Source: Desulfuribacillus stibiiarsenatis
GTDB taxonomy: Bacteria; Bacillota; Bacilli; Desulfuribacillales; Desulfuribacillaceae
NCBI RefSeq assembly: GCF_001742305.1
Contig: NZ_MJAT01000012.1
Span: 331,866 to 395,865, forward strand
Reading direction: 5' to 3'
DNA length: 64,000 bases
The notes below the pieces were generated by a model. That model saw nothing but the letters and a program-made list of their open reading frames with translations. It was not told where the DNA came from and ran no database searches. The position numbers were made by a program, and so were the translations under genes. Shown here piece after piece: positions 1-8,196 of this stretch (positions within the stretch are counted from its first letter, which is position 1; each line of letters opens with the position of its first letter).

Positions 1-1
1 T

Positions 2-265
2 GGAGTGCCACAAACATTTGAATACTTAGATAAAATGCAAGAGCGTGTAGTTCGTTTCGTTACGAAACACTCTAAAGTTTCAGAAGAAAAATTTAAAGAA
101 TTGATGTATAAAACAGGCGATTTAGCGAGAGACATAGGTACAAATGTTATTGGTTCAGATGCAGTTAAATACGGGTTGATTGATGAAGTTGGTGGTTTAG
201 GGCAAGCTCTTAAGAAGTTGAAGTCTTTAATAGAACTAAGTAAAAAAGGAGACATGCTTCAGTGA
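2..265 (+). CDS. tepA: TepA/ClpP-like serine protease family protein, C-terminal part
   Basis: The reading frame is open from the window edge, so this is the last 87 codons of a gene that starts upstream. The segment [16 protein letters not shown] and the later [22 protein letters not shown] match the C-terminal part of TepA (YmfB), a cytosolic ClpP-fold protein. The catalytic Ser and His would lie upstream and cannot be checked. The position agrees: in B. subtilis tepA is followed by ylzJ and spoIIIE, as here. The stop TGA overlaps the GTG start of the next gene, which suggests translational coupling. The family call is firm; activity cannot be judged from this fragment. Confidence 0.85.
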   Translation, partial: GVPQTFEYLDKMQERVVRFVTKHSKVSEEKFKELMYKTGDLARDIGTNVIGSDAVKYGLIDEVGGLGQALKKLKSLIELSKKGDMLQ

Positions 266-480
266 TAATATACACTCCACTCCCTATCGAATCTGTATTG
301 CAAAGTAGCGAAGAGGTTCAACCAACGTACATTGAAATAGAATATGAGGGTCGATTGGTTCAATTAGAAACTATTGATAATTATCAAGCAAAAATAGTTC
401 GTCTAGTGAGTAGTAATCCGAATGACTATTTAAACAATACATATATGCCAGGCAAAATTATTTATTTTCGCCCAAATTAA
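262..480 (+). CDS. ylzJ: YlzJ-like protein
   Basis: A 72-residue protein beginning [14 protein letters not shown] and ending [10 protein letters not shown], typical of the small YlzJ family found between tepA and spoIIIE in Bacillales. It starts at a GTG whose last two bases lie in the TGA stop of tepA, with the A/G-rich sequence aaaaaaggagac about 8 nt upstream as ribosome binding site. No signal peptide or membrane segment is seen. Function is unknown; conservation of its place is the main evidence. An intrinsic terminator follows within 20 nt, so tepA-ylzJ probably ends a transcription unit. Confidence 0.8.
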   Translation: MIIYTPLPIESVLQSSEEVQPTYIEIEYEGRLVQLETIDNYQAKIVRLVSSNPNDYLNNTYMPGKIIYFRPN

Positions 481-497
481 TACCAATGTATAATATT

Positions 498-529
498 CCT
501 CTATCCTTTAGGGTAGAGGCTTTTCTTTC
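498..529 (+). terminator. Intrinsic terminator after ylzJ
   Basis: A 9-bp stem (498-506 with 511-519, one G-U pair) with a 4-nt loop, followed by the T-rich run cttttcttt. It closes the tepA-ylzJ unit. Confidence 0.8.
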
Positions 530-530
530 A

Positions 531-558
531 TAGTCAGAATTTATAAAAATTCTGACTA
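531..558. repeat. Perfect 12-bp inverted repeat
   Basis: tagtcagaattt (531-542) is the exact reverse complement of 547-558, with a 4-nt loop. No T-run follows, so it is not an obvious terminator on either strand. It lies between the ylzJ terminator and the structured segment upstream of spoIIIE. Function unknown. Confidence 0.6.
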
Positions 559-564
559 TAAGTA

Positions 565-611
565 ACAGCAACTAAGGCATTCACCTTCGTCGGAAGGACT
601 TGCTGTATGCC
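565..611 (+). other. Candidate structured RNA (possible pseudoknot) upstream of spoIIIE
   Basis: Three complementary blocks nest here: a 7-bp stem (565-571 with 600-606), an inner 5-bp hairpin CCTTC-gtcg-GAAGG (584-597), and GGCAT at 576-580 facing ATGCC at 607-611, just outside the first stem. Together these could form a compact pseudoknot. The element ends 85 nt before the spoIIIE start codon. I do not recognise it as a known riboswitch or ribozyme class. The pairing is read directly; any role is inference. Confidence 0.35.
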
Positions 612-696
612 AAGTTTTGTTTATATATTGCGATAAATTACTTTGTGGATTATGATTAAACAGGGAAGACAAGACAGAGAATAAAGAGGTGGGAGA

Positions 697-3033
697 TTGG
701 AATTTTTTAAAGAATTAAATCGTAATCTTAAATATGAATCGATTGGCATTATAATATTAGTTATATCAGCTTTGACTTTAGGTAAGTTTGGATCAATCGG
801 TGGATCGCTAGCGTTTCTTACAAAGTTGATAGCGGGAAATTGGGGGTTTCTCTTACCGTTATTTGCGGGAGCTTTTGCGCTGTATCTCATGATTCATCGT
901 TCTACTGTGAAGCCGAATACGCGCTTTTATGGAGTATTTCTATTTTTCTTAATACTGTTAATTTATAGCCATTTGAACTTATATGTTCAACTTTTAGGGA
1001 AGACAGGTTCAGATTTCAATATCATTTCAAGTACATATGTGGCAACGATAGAAAATAGAGTTACTGAAGAGTCCGTTGATTTAGGGGGCGGGCTCATTGG
1101 AGCATTACTATTATGGGGGTTCATTTATTTATTTGATGTGAATGGAACGAAACTTGTGCTATTAGGATCTTTTCTTATTGCATTGTTATTCTTTACAAAG
1201 CTTTCGATTGGCGATGTATTTAAGAATATAAAAATTAGAGTAGGGAATTTAAGAGATCAATGCGGCAACTACTTTTCCAAACTGTTTGATATCATGAAAA
1301 AGGATATAAATAAAAATGACCAGATTGATTCAAAAACACATGAATCGACAGATAAAAATAGCTATATTCATGAAACTAAGAATGTAAATCAAGTGACGAA
1401 AGATCATTTTATAACCGCAGAAACGCAGCAAGATGAAACGGAAAAAGATGTAGTAGCAACAAAATTAGAAGATAAGGCAGTTACTGCAAGAAAGTTCGAA
1501 AAAGAAGAAGTATTAAAAGATCTAGAAGCAGTATTAGCAGTGGACAATAAGCCTCTTGCCGGTTTAACCAATATGTCATACGATTTTCCTCCCTTACAAT
1601 TATTGCAACAAAGAGCTACGAAATCTAAGGGCGACGCTGGGATAGTTGCAAATATTCGCAAATTAGAAGCAACCCTAGAAAGCTTTGGAGTAGTCGCTAA
1701 AGTTGTTCAATACAGTCAGGGACCTGCGGTTACTCGATATGAGTTACAACCAGCAATTGGGGTGAAAGTTAGTAAGATTTTAAACCTTACTGATGATTTA
1801 GCACTGGCCTTAGCAGCTAAAGATATACGAATGGAAGCTCCTATTCCTGGAAAAGCAGCAATTGGTATTGAAGTTCCTAACCAAGAAGTTGCTGTCATTG
1901 GTTTAAAAGAAGTGCTAGAAAGTAAAGAATTTAAGCAAGCAAACTCAAAATTAACAATTGCTTTAGGGAAAGACTTGTCCGGTAACTCAATAGTTGCAGA
2001 TTTGGCGAAGATGCCGCATTTATTAGTTGCAGGATCTACAGGATCAGGGAAGAGTGTTTGTGTCAATGGTATTATTACAAGTATCTTGTATAAAGCAAAT
2101 CCTGATGAAGTTAAATTTTTTATGATTGATCCTAAGATGGTAGAATTAAACGTATATAATGATATTCCGCATCTAGTGACCCCTGTTGTCACAGATCCAA
2201 GACAAGCAGCATATATGCTTAAACGGGTCGTACAAGAAATGGAGCGCCGCTACCGACTTTTTGCTGATCGAAAAACCCGCGACTTAGAACGTTACAACAC
2301 GATTATCCGCCAAGAAATTGAAAAGGGAAATCATAATTTAGAATGTTTACCGCAGATAGTTGTAATCATTGATGAATTGGCAGATTTAATGATGGTTGCT
2401 CCGGGCGATGTTGAGGATGCCATTTGTAGAATTGCTCAAATGGCTAGAGCTGCAGGGATACATTTAATCATTGCTACACAAAGACCAAGTGTTGACGTTA
2501 TCACTGGAATTATAAAAGCCAATATACCAAGTCGTATTTCATTTGCTGTTGCTTCTCAGACTGATTCTCGGACAATTTTGGATATGGGTGGAGCGGAAAA
2601 GCTTTTAGGTAGAGGGGATATGTTATTTTATCCAGTGGGTGCTTCAAAGCCAGTAAGGATTCAAGGGGCGTATATAGCGGAAGAAGAAATTGAAGCAGTT
2701 GTAGATTTTATAAAGAAACAAAAAGAAGCAACGTACAATGAAGAATTATTGAAATTTGACAGTGTAACAGAAGAGAAAGAAGCATCAAATGCTATAGAAG
2801 ATGAGTTATACCCACAAGCAGTGGAGCTGATTCTAGAAGTAGGACAAGCATCTGTTTCATTTTTACAAAGAAAACTAAAAGTAGGATATGCTCGTGCAGC
2901 TCGTTTAATCGATTCTATGGAGGAAAATGGAGTTGTTGGTCCATTTGAAGGAAGTAAACCACGAGACGTGTTGCTGACTAAGGATGAGTACTATCACATC
3001 AAAGAACAACAAAAAGCTAATTTGGAAAACTAA
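697..3033 (+). CDS. spoIIIE: DNA translocase SpoIIIE/FtsK
   Basis: A 778-residue FtsK/SpoIIIE translocase, close to the roughly 790 residues of B. subtilis SpoIIIE. The N-terminus has several hydrophobic segments in the first 170 residues, followed by a charged linker (about 200-270). The RecA-like motor has Walker [10 protein letters not shown] near residue 446 and Walker [13 protein letters not shown] near 555. The last 70 residues form the DNA-reading gamma winged helix ([26 protein letters not shown]). It pumps the chromosome across the division or spore septum. The start is TTG with ribosome binding site aaagaggtgggaga; no ATG in frame is better placed. The position after tepA-ylzJ matches B. 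subtilis. Confidence 0.95.
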   Translation: MEFFKELNRNLKYESIGIIILVISALTLGKFGSIGGSLAFLTKLIAGNWGFLLPLFAGAFALYLMIHRSTVKPNTRFYGVFLFFLILLIYSHLNLYVQLLGKTGSDFNIISSTYVATIENRVTEESVDLGGGLIGALLLWGFIYLFDVNGTKLVLLGSFLIALLFFTKLSIGDVFKNIKIRVGNLRDQCGNYFSKLFDIMKKDINKNDQIDSKTHESTDKNSYIHETKNVNQVTKDHFITAETQQDETEKDVVATKLEDKAVTARKFEKEEVLKDLEAVLAVDNKPLAGLTNMSYDFPPLQLLQQRATKSKGDAGIVANIRKLEATLESFGVVAKVVQYSQGPAVTRYELQPAIGVKVSKILNLTDDLALALAAKDIRMEAPIPGKAAIGIEVPNQEVAVIGLKEVLESKEFKQANSKLTIALGKDLSGNSIVADLAKMPHLLVAGSTGSGKSVCVNGIITSILYKANPDEVKFFMIDPKMVELNVYNDIPHLVTPVVTDPRQAAYMLKRVVQEMERRYRLFADRKTRDLERYNTIIRQEIEKGNHNLECLPQIVVIIDELADLMMVAPGDVEDAICRIAQMARAAGIHLIIATQRPSVDVITGIIKANIPSRISFAVASQTDSRTILDMGGAEKLLGRGDMLFYPVGASKPVRIQGAYIAEEEIEAVVDFIKKQKEATYNEELLKFDSVTEEKEASNAIEDELYPQAVELILEVGQASVSFLQRKLKVGYARAARLIDSMEENGVVGPFEGSKPRDVLLTKDEYYHIKEQQKANLEN

Positions 3034-3084
3034 ATTGCACCATATGGTATTTCTTATATTACTATCACATATGATTCATTAAAG

Positions 3085-3100
3085 TATCTTGTACAAGATA
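3085..3100. promoter_or_regulatory. 16-bp perfect palindrome just before the Asp23 ribosome binding site
   Basis: TATCTTGTACAAGATA is self-complementary over all 16 bases and directly abuts the aaggagag ribosome binding site of the Asp23-family gene. It could be an operator for a dimeric regulator or a short RNA hairpin (6-bp stem, GTAC loop). No T-run follows, so it is not a terminator. Confidence 0.4.
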
Positions 3101-3115
3101 AAGGAGAGATCTTTG

Positions 3116-3520
3116 ATGAAAGATGTGATAATAAAGGACGCCATTAATAAAAGTGGAATCAAAGGCGTATTAACATTTGATCCCGATGTTATTAAGACAA
3201 TTGCTGCAATTGCTTCCTTAGAAATTGAAGGAATCTATGCCATCAGCGGGGGGATTTTTGATGGCATAGCCCAAAAGCTAAGCAATAAACATTTATATAA
3301 AGGTATTAAAGTCGAAATAGGTAGCGAAGAGGTTTCCATATCCTTGTACTTGATTGTTGAATACAACCACTCGATTCCAGATATTTATCATAATTTGAAG
3401 TCTAACCTTCAACAATCATTAGAATTTATGACTGGGTTAAAGGTTCAAGAAGTAAATGTAAGAATTGATGGACTAAAAATATATGACGATAAAGAAAAGG
3501 AAAAGGAAGTAACGTACTAA
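3116..3520 (+). CDS. Asp23/Gls24 family envelope stress response protein
   Basis: A 134-residue protein of the Asp23/Gls24 (DUF322) family. It shows the typical opening GVLTFDPDVIKTIAAIASLEIEGIYAISGG and the C-terminal V-x-EVNVRIDGLKI strand. Family members are small cytoplasmic proteins, some membrane-tethered by partners, linked to cell-envelope homeostasis. I chose ATG 3116 because aaggagag lies 8 nt upstream; a longer frame from 3089 has no ribosome binding site. The gene stands alone between spoIIIE and a convergent small gene. A 16-bp palindrome directly before the ribosome binding site may regulate it. Confidence 0.85.
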   Translation: MKDVIIKDAINKSGIKGVLTFDPDVIKTIAAIASLEIEGIYAISGGIFDGIAQKLSNKHLYKGIKVEIGSEEVSISLYLIVEYNHSIPDIYHNLKSNLQQSLEFMTGLKVQEVNVRIDGLKIYDDKEKEKEVTY

Positions 3521-3531
3521 GGTACGTTACT
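3508..3531. terminator. Inverted repeat shared by two convergent genes, probable bidirectional terminator
   Basis: Perfect 10-bp arms AGTAACGTAC (3508-3517) and GTACGTTACT (3522-3531) with loop taag. It contains the Asp23 stop codon and overlaps the stop of the convergent minus-strand gene. The T-rich tail is clearer on the minus strand (cttccttttcctttt). Confidence 0.6.
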
Positions 3532-3694
3532 CGTAACTATCCATTTTTGTTTTACGATTCATATAGCGGTTTCTTATGAAATAACCGGCAATAGTAAAAG
3601 CAGCAAAGCTTACAAATTGAATAATCCACATATTTTTCATCTCGAAATTCGTTACAAAGCTCCATGGGCTTTTGCGTTGAAATTTAAATAACAT
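3527..3694 (-). CDS. Small single-span membrane protein, 55 residues
   Basis: The minus strand reads aaaggaggtagcatt before an ATG at 3694, an excellent ribosome binding site. It opens a 55-codon frame starting MLFKFQRKSPWSFVTNFEMK. A hydrophobic stretch MWIIQFVSFAAFTIAGYFI (about residues 22-40) is followed by a strongly basic tail RNRYMNRKTK, which predicts one membrane span with a cytoplasmic C-terminus. It is convergent with the Asp23 gene and ends inside a shared inverted repeat. I do not recognise the family. The ribosome binding site and the membrane-like composition are the evidence that it is real. Confidence 0.65.
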   Translation of the reverse strand: MLFKFQRKSPWSFVTNFEMKNMWIIQFVSFAAFTIAGYFIRNRYMNRKTKMDSYE

Positions 3695-3808
3695 AATGCT
3701 ACCTCCTTTCTTTTGTATAATTATTTTTCACAAGTATTAAGTCAGGTATGTAAAGATAAGACGATTATATATTAGCGATATTGGAAATATATTCTAAAAA
3801 TAACTTGG

Positions 3809-3836
3809 AACTTGGTTGGTATAACCAAGTTTTTTT
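3809..3836 (+). terminator. Intrinsic terminator upstream of the GerA-GerC gene
   Basis: AACTTGGTT and AACCAAGTT form a 9-bp stem (3809-3817 with 3823-3831), loop ggtat, followed by TTTTTT. No plus-strand gene ends within the preceding 280 bases, so it either catches read-through from the Asp23 gene or ends a short leader transcript. Confidence 0.75.
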
Positions 3837-3906
3837 GTATTGTGCATACTATCCCGAATTACACAAATAATGTAATTAACAAGAATTTTGAAAGGATAGA
3901 GCATAT

Positions 3907-6636
3907 ATGGAAATCCCTAAAAGGGCAAAGCGCTTTACTGGTTTAGTAGAACCATGGAACATTCATAAAGAGCTGAGTCGAAATTTATCTGTATTAAAGG
4001 AATTATTTAAAAAAAGTGATGATGTCGTATTTAGAGACTTTTTTGTGAAATTCAACAATGTTGAAAAAAAAGGCGTAATTATATATATAGAAGGGTTAAT
4101 TAATAGCGATGTGATAAACAGAGATATCCTTGAAAGAATCGTCACTGTTGATTTTTTAGTAAATCCATACCTAAAAACAGATGCGATGGATGGAAAAAAA
4201 TGGATGAAAGAGTTTATCGAACGTTGTTTGTCTGCTAATAATTTAAGTCCATGTGAAACTATTACCGAGGTGAAAGATGGGATATTAAATGCACAAGCAG
4301 TGTTATTAATTGATGGTATTGACGCAGGTATCGTTGCAGGTGTAGAAGGATTTAGCTTGCGCGGAATTGATGAACCAGATTCTGGAGTCGTAATCCGTGG
4401 GCCAAGGGAAGGGTTTATAGAAAACCTTAGAACGAATACGGCATTGATACGTAGAAAAATTAGAAGCCACCATTTAAAAGGTGAAACAATCACGGTAGGG
4501 AGAAAGACGAATACTAAAGTTTGTTTGGTATATTTAGATGACACTGTCAACCACGAAATATTAAAAGAGGTAAAAGAAAGGATACATAGAATCGAAATAG
4601 ATGCGATTCTTGAGTCAGGTTATATTGAAGAACTAATTGAAGACAATCCATTTTCGCCTTTTCCATCAATGAGTGTAACGGAAAGACCAGATGAAGCAAC
4701 GGCTGCAATACTTGAGGGAAGAATAGCTATTATTATAGACAATACCCCATTTGTGCTAATCCTCCCAATGGTATTCCAAGATTTATTGCATGTAAGTGAA
4801 GACTATTATAATCGCTACACTGGTGGTACGATGATACGAATTATTCGTTTTATCGCTTTATTTATTTCTTTATTTTTACCTAGCTTGTATATTGGTGTTG
4901 TCACGTTTCATCCAGAGATGTTACCGACTCCATTATTGATAAGTATTGCTGCCGCACGGGAAGGTGTTCCATTTCCAGTAATTATTGAAGCTTTCTTAAT
5001 GGAATTTACTTTTGAAGCGCTTAAAGAAGCTGGAGCAAGAATGCCAAAAGCAATTGGTTCCACAGTGAGTATCGTAGGGGCATTGATTTTGGGTGAAGCT
5101 GCAGTAAGTGCTGGGCTGGTTTCTCAACCGATGGTTATAGTCGTTGCAGGTACTGCAATCGCTGCTTTTGCAATTCCTGGTTTTGGGACCCATGCAGGAA
5201 TTCGTTTTATTCGATTTATCTTTCTAATTTTAGCAGGAATTTTTGGGTTATATGGTGTTATTATAGGCTTAATGTTCATGCTTCTACATCTATGTTCTAT
5301 GAGATCATTTGGTGTGCCTTACATGGCACCTTTTGCACCATTGATTACAGAAGATTTAAAGGACTCCATTGTTCGTGCCCCATGGTGGAGTTTAAAGTAT
5401 CGTCCTCAATTATTCAATTGGAGGCGACAACGAAGAAATAAAACACCAAGACCAACACCGCCTATTGTCGTTCTATGTTTATGTATTTTAAGTGGTATGT
5501 TTTTAACGGGTTGTTGGAATATGGAAGAAATCAATAATCGAGCAATAATCGGTGGTATTGGCATAGATAAAATCAAAGAGGAGGAAGATAAGGAGAATCA
5601 GATTTCTATGACGGTCCAAATCATTAAACCTGGAGTGGTGGCTGGTGCGTCCGAAGGTGGTGGCGGGGGCAATCCTAATGCAAATTGGATTCTCGATACG
5701 GAAGGAAAGAGTGTTTTTGAGGCAGCTAGAAACCTAGTGAGATATTCTGGAAGACAGATCTATTGGGGACATAATCAGGTTGTTGTCATTGGAGAAGAAT
5801 TGGCTAGGGAAGGTGTAGGAACAATATTAGACTTTTTCGACCGTACTCCTGAAAATCGTCTAAGAACATGGTTTATTGTCGTAAAAGGAGAAGAAGCGAA
5901 AAAAGTTCTTTCAGCTACTCCCCACTTAGAATCCTTATTAGCAGTTGAACTTTCTTCAATGCTACAAGCAAGAAGAGATACATCATTTGCAGCTGCGATA
6001 AATTTACGTGATTTTTTATTTTTTCTCTCGATTCCCTCAAGAGCACCAGTAGCATCCGCTGTTGAGGTATACACGGACGCGGATGGAAAAGAATCACTAT
6101 TAATTACCGGTAGCGCAGTATTTGACCGTGATAAGTTGATTGATTTCTATGATGAAAATCTAACGAGGGGAATACTATGGGTTGTAGGTGATGTCGATGG
6201 TGCAGTAATTCCAGTAGACTGGGATGGAATCGTAGGAGCAATTACTGCACGAGTACTTTCAGCTGGATCCAAAATCAAAACTGATGTTGAAAATGGGCAA
6301 GTCAATGTGACAATCACAATTGATATGAAAGGTAAAATTACAGAAATTGAAGAGGATATCGACTTAAGATCTTTAGAAGCATTAAAGAGTGTGGAAGATA
6401 AAGTTGCAGATAGTATAAAATCTGAAATAGAAAAAGTTATAGAAAAAGCAAAGGAAGATAAGGTCGATATCTTTGGCATCGGAGAACATGTACGGAGACA
6501 AAACCCTCGAGAATGGAAGGAGATATCACAAGATTGGAAAGAGATATTTCCCGATATCAATTTTCAGGTACAAGCAAATGTCAAAATTAAACGTTACGGT
6601 GTAACTAGAAACGTAGGAATCAGTAATTCACAATAA
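3907..6636 (+). CDS. Spore germination protein: in-frame GerA-GerC fusion
   Basis: One uninterrupted 909-codon frame holds two normally separate receptor subunits. Residues 1 to about 510 are a full GerAA/SpoVAF-type A subunit: a soluble N-terminal part with SGVVIRGPREGFIENLRTN, then FPSMSVTERPDEA, several membrane spans, and the closing APWWSLKYRP. After a short basic linker (NWRRQRRNKTPRP) comes a hydrophobic stretch ending in lipobox L-T-G-C (Cys536), then a Ger(x)C domain (CWNMEEINNRAIIGGIGIDK). GerA-type receptors sense nutrient germinants in the spore inner membrane. A GerB permease-like subunit, usually encoded between A and C, is absent here. SPase II cleavage at Cys536 could release a separate lipoprotein; that is inference. 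Confidence 0.9.
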   Translation: MEIPKRAKRFTGLVEPWNIHKELSRNLSVLKELFKKSDDVVFRDFFVKFNNVEKKGVIIYIEGLINSDVINRDILERIVTVDFLVNPYLKTDAMDGKKWMKEFIERCLSANNLSPCETITEVKDGILNAQAVLLIDGIDAGIVAGVEGFSLRGIDEPDSGVVIRGPREGFIENLRTNTALIRRKIRSHHLKGETITVGRKTNTKVCLVYLDDTVNHEILKEVKERIHRIEIDAILESGYIEELIEDNPFSPFPSMSVTERPDEATAAILEGRIAIIIDNTPFVLILPMVFQDLLHVSEDYYNRYTGGTMIRIIRFIALFISLFLPSLYIGVVTFHPEMLPTPLLISIAAAREGVPFPVIIEAFLMEFTFEALKEAGARMPKAIGSTVSIVGALILGEAAVSAGLVSQPMVIVVAGTAIAAFAIPGFGTHAGIRFIRFIFLILAGIFGLYGVIIGLMFMLLHLCSMRSFGVPYMAPFAPLITEDLKDSIVRAPWWSLKYRPQLFNWRRQRRNKTPRPTPPIVVLCLCILSGMFLTGCWNMEEINNRAIIGGIGIDKIKEEEDKENQISMTVQIIKPGVVAGASEGGGGGNPNANWILDTEGKSVFEAARNLVRYSGRQIYWGHNQVVVIGEELAREGVGTILDFFDRTPENRLRTWFIVVKGEEAKKVLSATPHLESLLAVELSSMLQARRDTSFAAAINLRDFLFFLSIPSRAPVASAVEVYTDADGKESLLITGSAVFDRDKLIDFYDENLTRGILWVVGDVDGAVIPVDWDGIVGAITARVLSAGSKIKTDVENGQVNVTITIDMKGKITEIEEDIDLRSLEALKSVEDKVADSIKSEIEKVIEKAKEDKVDIFGIGEHVRRQNPREWKEISQDWKEIFPDINFQVQANVKIKRYGVTRNVGISNSQ

Positions 6637-6683
6637 TTAATTATAAAAAAGATGCTAATTATGGCATCTTTTTTATAATTAAT
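6636..6683. terminator. Long symmetric terminator after the germination gene
   Basis: A perfect 20-bp stem (6636-6655 with 6664-6683) around an 8-nt loop, with runs of A on the left and T on the right. It can end transcription from either side. Confidence 0.85.
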
Positions 6684-6740
6684 GTATGATTTTATGCAGG
6701 AAACAGATTCTAAGTGTAGAATACTCTATTGGTGATGCGT

Positions 6741-7196
6741 GTGAAACGGGTAATTTATTTGGAAAGTGAATACGATAAATTAGTAAACCATATGAGTAAA
6801 ATCATAAGGGATTATGAATTTTGTTGCATCGGAATCTCTGGAAATACTGGATTAGGGAAAAGTACTGCTGTTAAACAAGTCGCATGTAATCTGAATAAAG
6901 CCATTTTAGAGTGTCATGAGTTAGAACCAGAAGCTTGGGGATGTTTAAATGATACTTTTGCTGCAGCAAATAAAACGAATCAGCTACTACTTTTCGATGG
7001 AATCATTGTTTCTTTTCATTTGCATCGTAAATTTTATCAAGATTTGTTCCTAAGGTATTTACATGCAACAACCATTGTAATTGAACATCCCGACATCTTT
7101 CTCGAGCAAAATAATTTATCTGGGGATGTATTTGATATCATTTTCGAGATTCGAACAAATTCAAATCATCACGTAACATATCCGTTTCTTTATTGA
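6741..7196 (+). CDS. Unrecognised small P-loop NTPase
   Basis: About 151 residues with a clear Walker A, GNTGLGKST (residues 34-42), after a strand CCIGIS. A Walker-B-like strand LLLFDGI lies near residue 95. No domain for a known partner is visible, and the length is short for an AAA or DnaC-like ATPase. The start is uncertain: TTG 6729, GTG 6732, ATG 6735 and GTG 6741 are all in frame. I prefer GTG 6741 because ggtgat lies just upstream. It has four Cys in total but no zinc-binding pattern. It lies alone between a strong terminator and rodZ. I do not recognise the family. Confidence 0.65.
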   Translation: MKRVIYLESEYDKLVNHMSKIIRDYEFCCIGISGNTGLGKSTAVKQVACNLNKAILECHELEPEAWGCLNDTFAAANKTNQLLLFDGIIVSFHLHRKFYQDLFLRYLHATTIVIEHPDIFLEQNNLSGDVFDIIFEIRTNSNHHVTYPFLY

Positions 7197-7258
7197 GGTT
7201 TGTATGGATTTGATACTTACTACACGGAATCTTAATATAAATTTTTAGGGGTGAGATT

Positions 7259-8107
7259 GTGAGTTCAATTGGAGAATACTTAAAGAGCAAAAGAATAGAA
7301 ACTGGGTTAACCATTGACGATATTTCGAATATAACGAAAATTAGCACGCGTTATCTCCAAGGGATTGAGGATGATGATTGGTCTATGATGCCGGGAGATT
7401 TTTATGCGAAAGGTTTTATACGAAGTTATGCGAAAGCATTAGATGTAGATATTAGCGAATTATTATCTGAAAGTGAAAGCTTTAGAGACTTATCGAGAAC
7501 ACATAAGTCACAGCAAAGCACTTTTATTGCCCCAAGAACTTCTGCACCAGCTAGAGCGAAACGTTTCGGCAAACTTTTCTCACTTACTTTAGTGCTTTTA
7601 TTAGTATTTGCTGTTATTCTTACAATTTTTTATTATGTTTCAACGACAGAATTAGATACTCAAGATATTGATAATAATCAACTAAACCCTGACACTGTAA
7701 TTGATCCGAATCAAGTGTCTGATCTTGAACCACTTCGAGAAAAGGATCCTATTACTATTCCGGAACTTAGTGAGGAGCAGCCAAGACCGGAAAACGTTAC
7801 GATTACATTGACGGAGCAAACTCAAACAAGTTATACATATCAAGTAAATTCTGCGGAACTAAGTATTAAGATTGAAGCTATAAATGGTACTTGCTGGTAT
7901 GAGGTAAGGGAGAACGATGGTCGAGGCCGAGTGTTAAGTACGAAATCGTTGACCAAAGGTAATGCAGAGGAAGTGAATCATAATCAAAATCTTTGGATTC
8001 GACTTGGTAATCCAGATGCAGTCAATCTATTTATTAATGAGACATTATTGGATAAAGAAGCTAGCTCAAGCCCGAGAAATTTTCAATTGAATATTGAAAA
8101 GGATTAA
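7259..8107 (+). CDS. rodZ: RodZ-like cytoskeletal/shape protein
   Basis: A 282-residue protein with an N-terminal Cro/C1-type HTH (SIGEYLKSKRIETGLTIDDIS, about residues 3-70), a single membrane span at 105-127, a Pro/Asp-rich linker, and a C-terminal DUF4115 beta domain (about 185-280). This is the RodZ (YmfM) layout; RodZ links MreB filaments to the membrane in elongation. GTG start with ribosome binding site aggggtgag. In B. subtilis ymfM also precedes pgsA and cinA; here rimO sits between. A terminator follows the stop directly. Confidence 0.9.
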   Translation: MSSIGEYLKSKRIETGLTIDDISNITKISTRYLQGIEDDDWSMMPGDFYAKGFIRSYAKALDVDISELLSESESFRDLSRTHKSQQSTFIAPRTSAPARAKRFGKLFSLTLVLLLVFAVILTIFYYVSTTELDTQDIDNNQLNPDTVIDPNQVSDLEPLREKDPITIPELSEEQPRPENVTITLTEQTQTSYTYQVNSAELSIKIEAINGTCWYEVRENDGRGRVLSTKSLTKGNAEEVNHNQNLWIRLGNPDAVNLFINETLLDKEASSSPRNFQLNIEKD

Positions 8108-8130
8108 AAACACCCTTAGTGGTGTTTTTT
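8106..8130 (+). terminator. Intrinsic terminator after rodZ
   Basis: AAAAACACC-cttagt-GGTGTTTTT followed by further T residues; the stem begins at the rodZ stop codon. Confidence 0.85.
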
Positions 8131-8196
8131 TGACACAAATTAAGCCTTATATTATACTTGAAAAGGGTAAAAGCGATTAGCTTATGGGGGAGAAAA

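Noticed and set aside
3843..3870. Sigma-G promoter for the germination gene (TGCATA at 3843)
   Set aside because: The -35-like hexamer is good but no acceptable CATNNTA-type -10 lies at 17-18 bp; expected biologically, yet not supported by the sequence.
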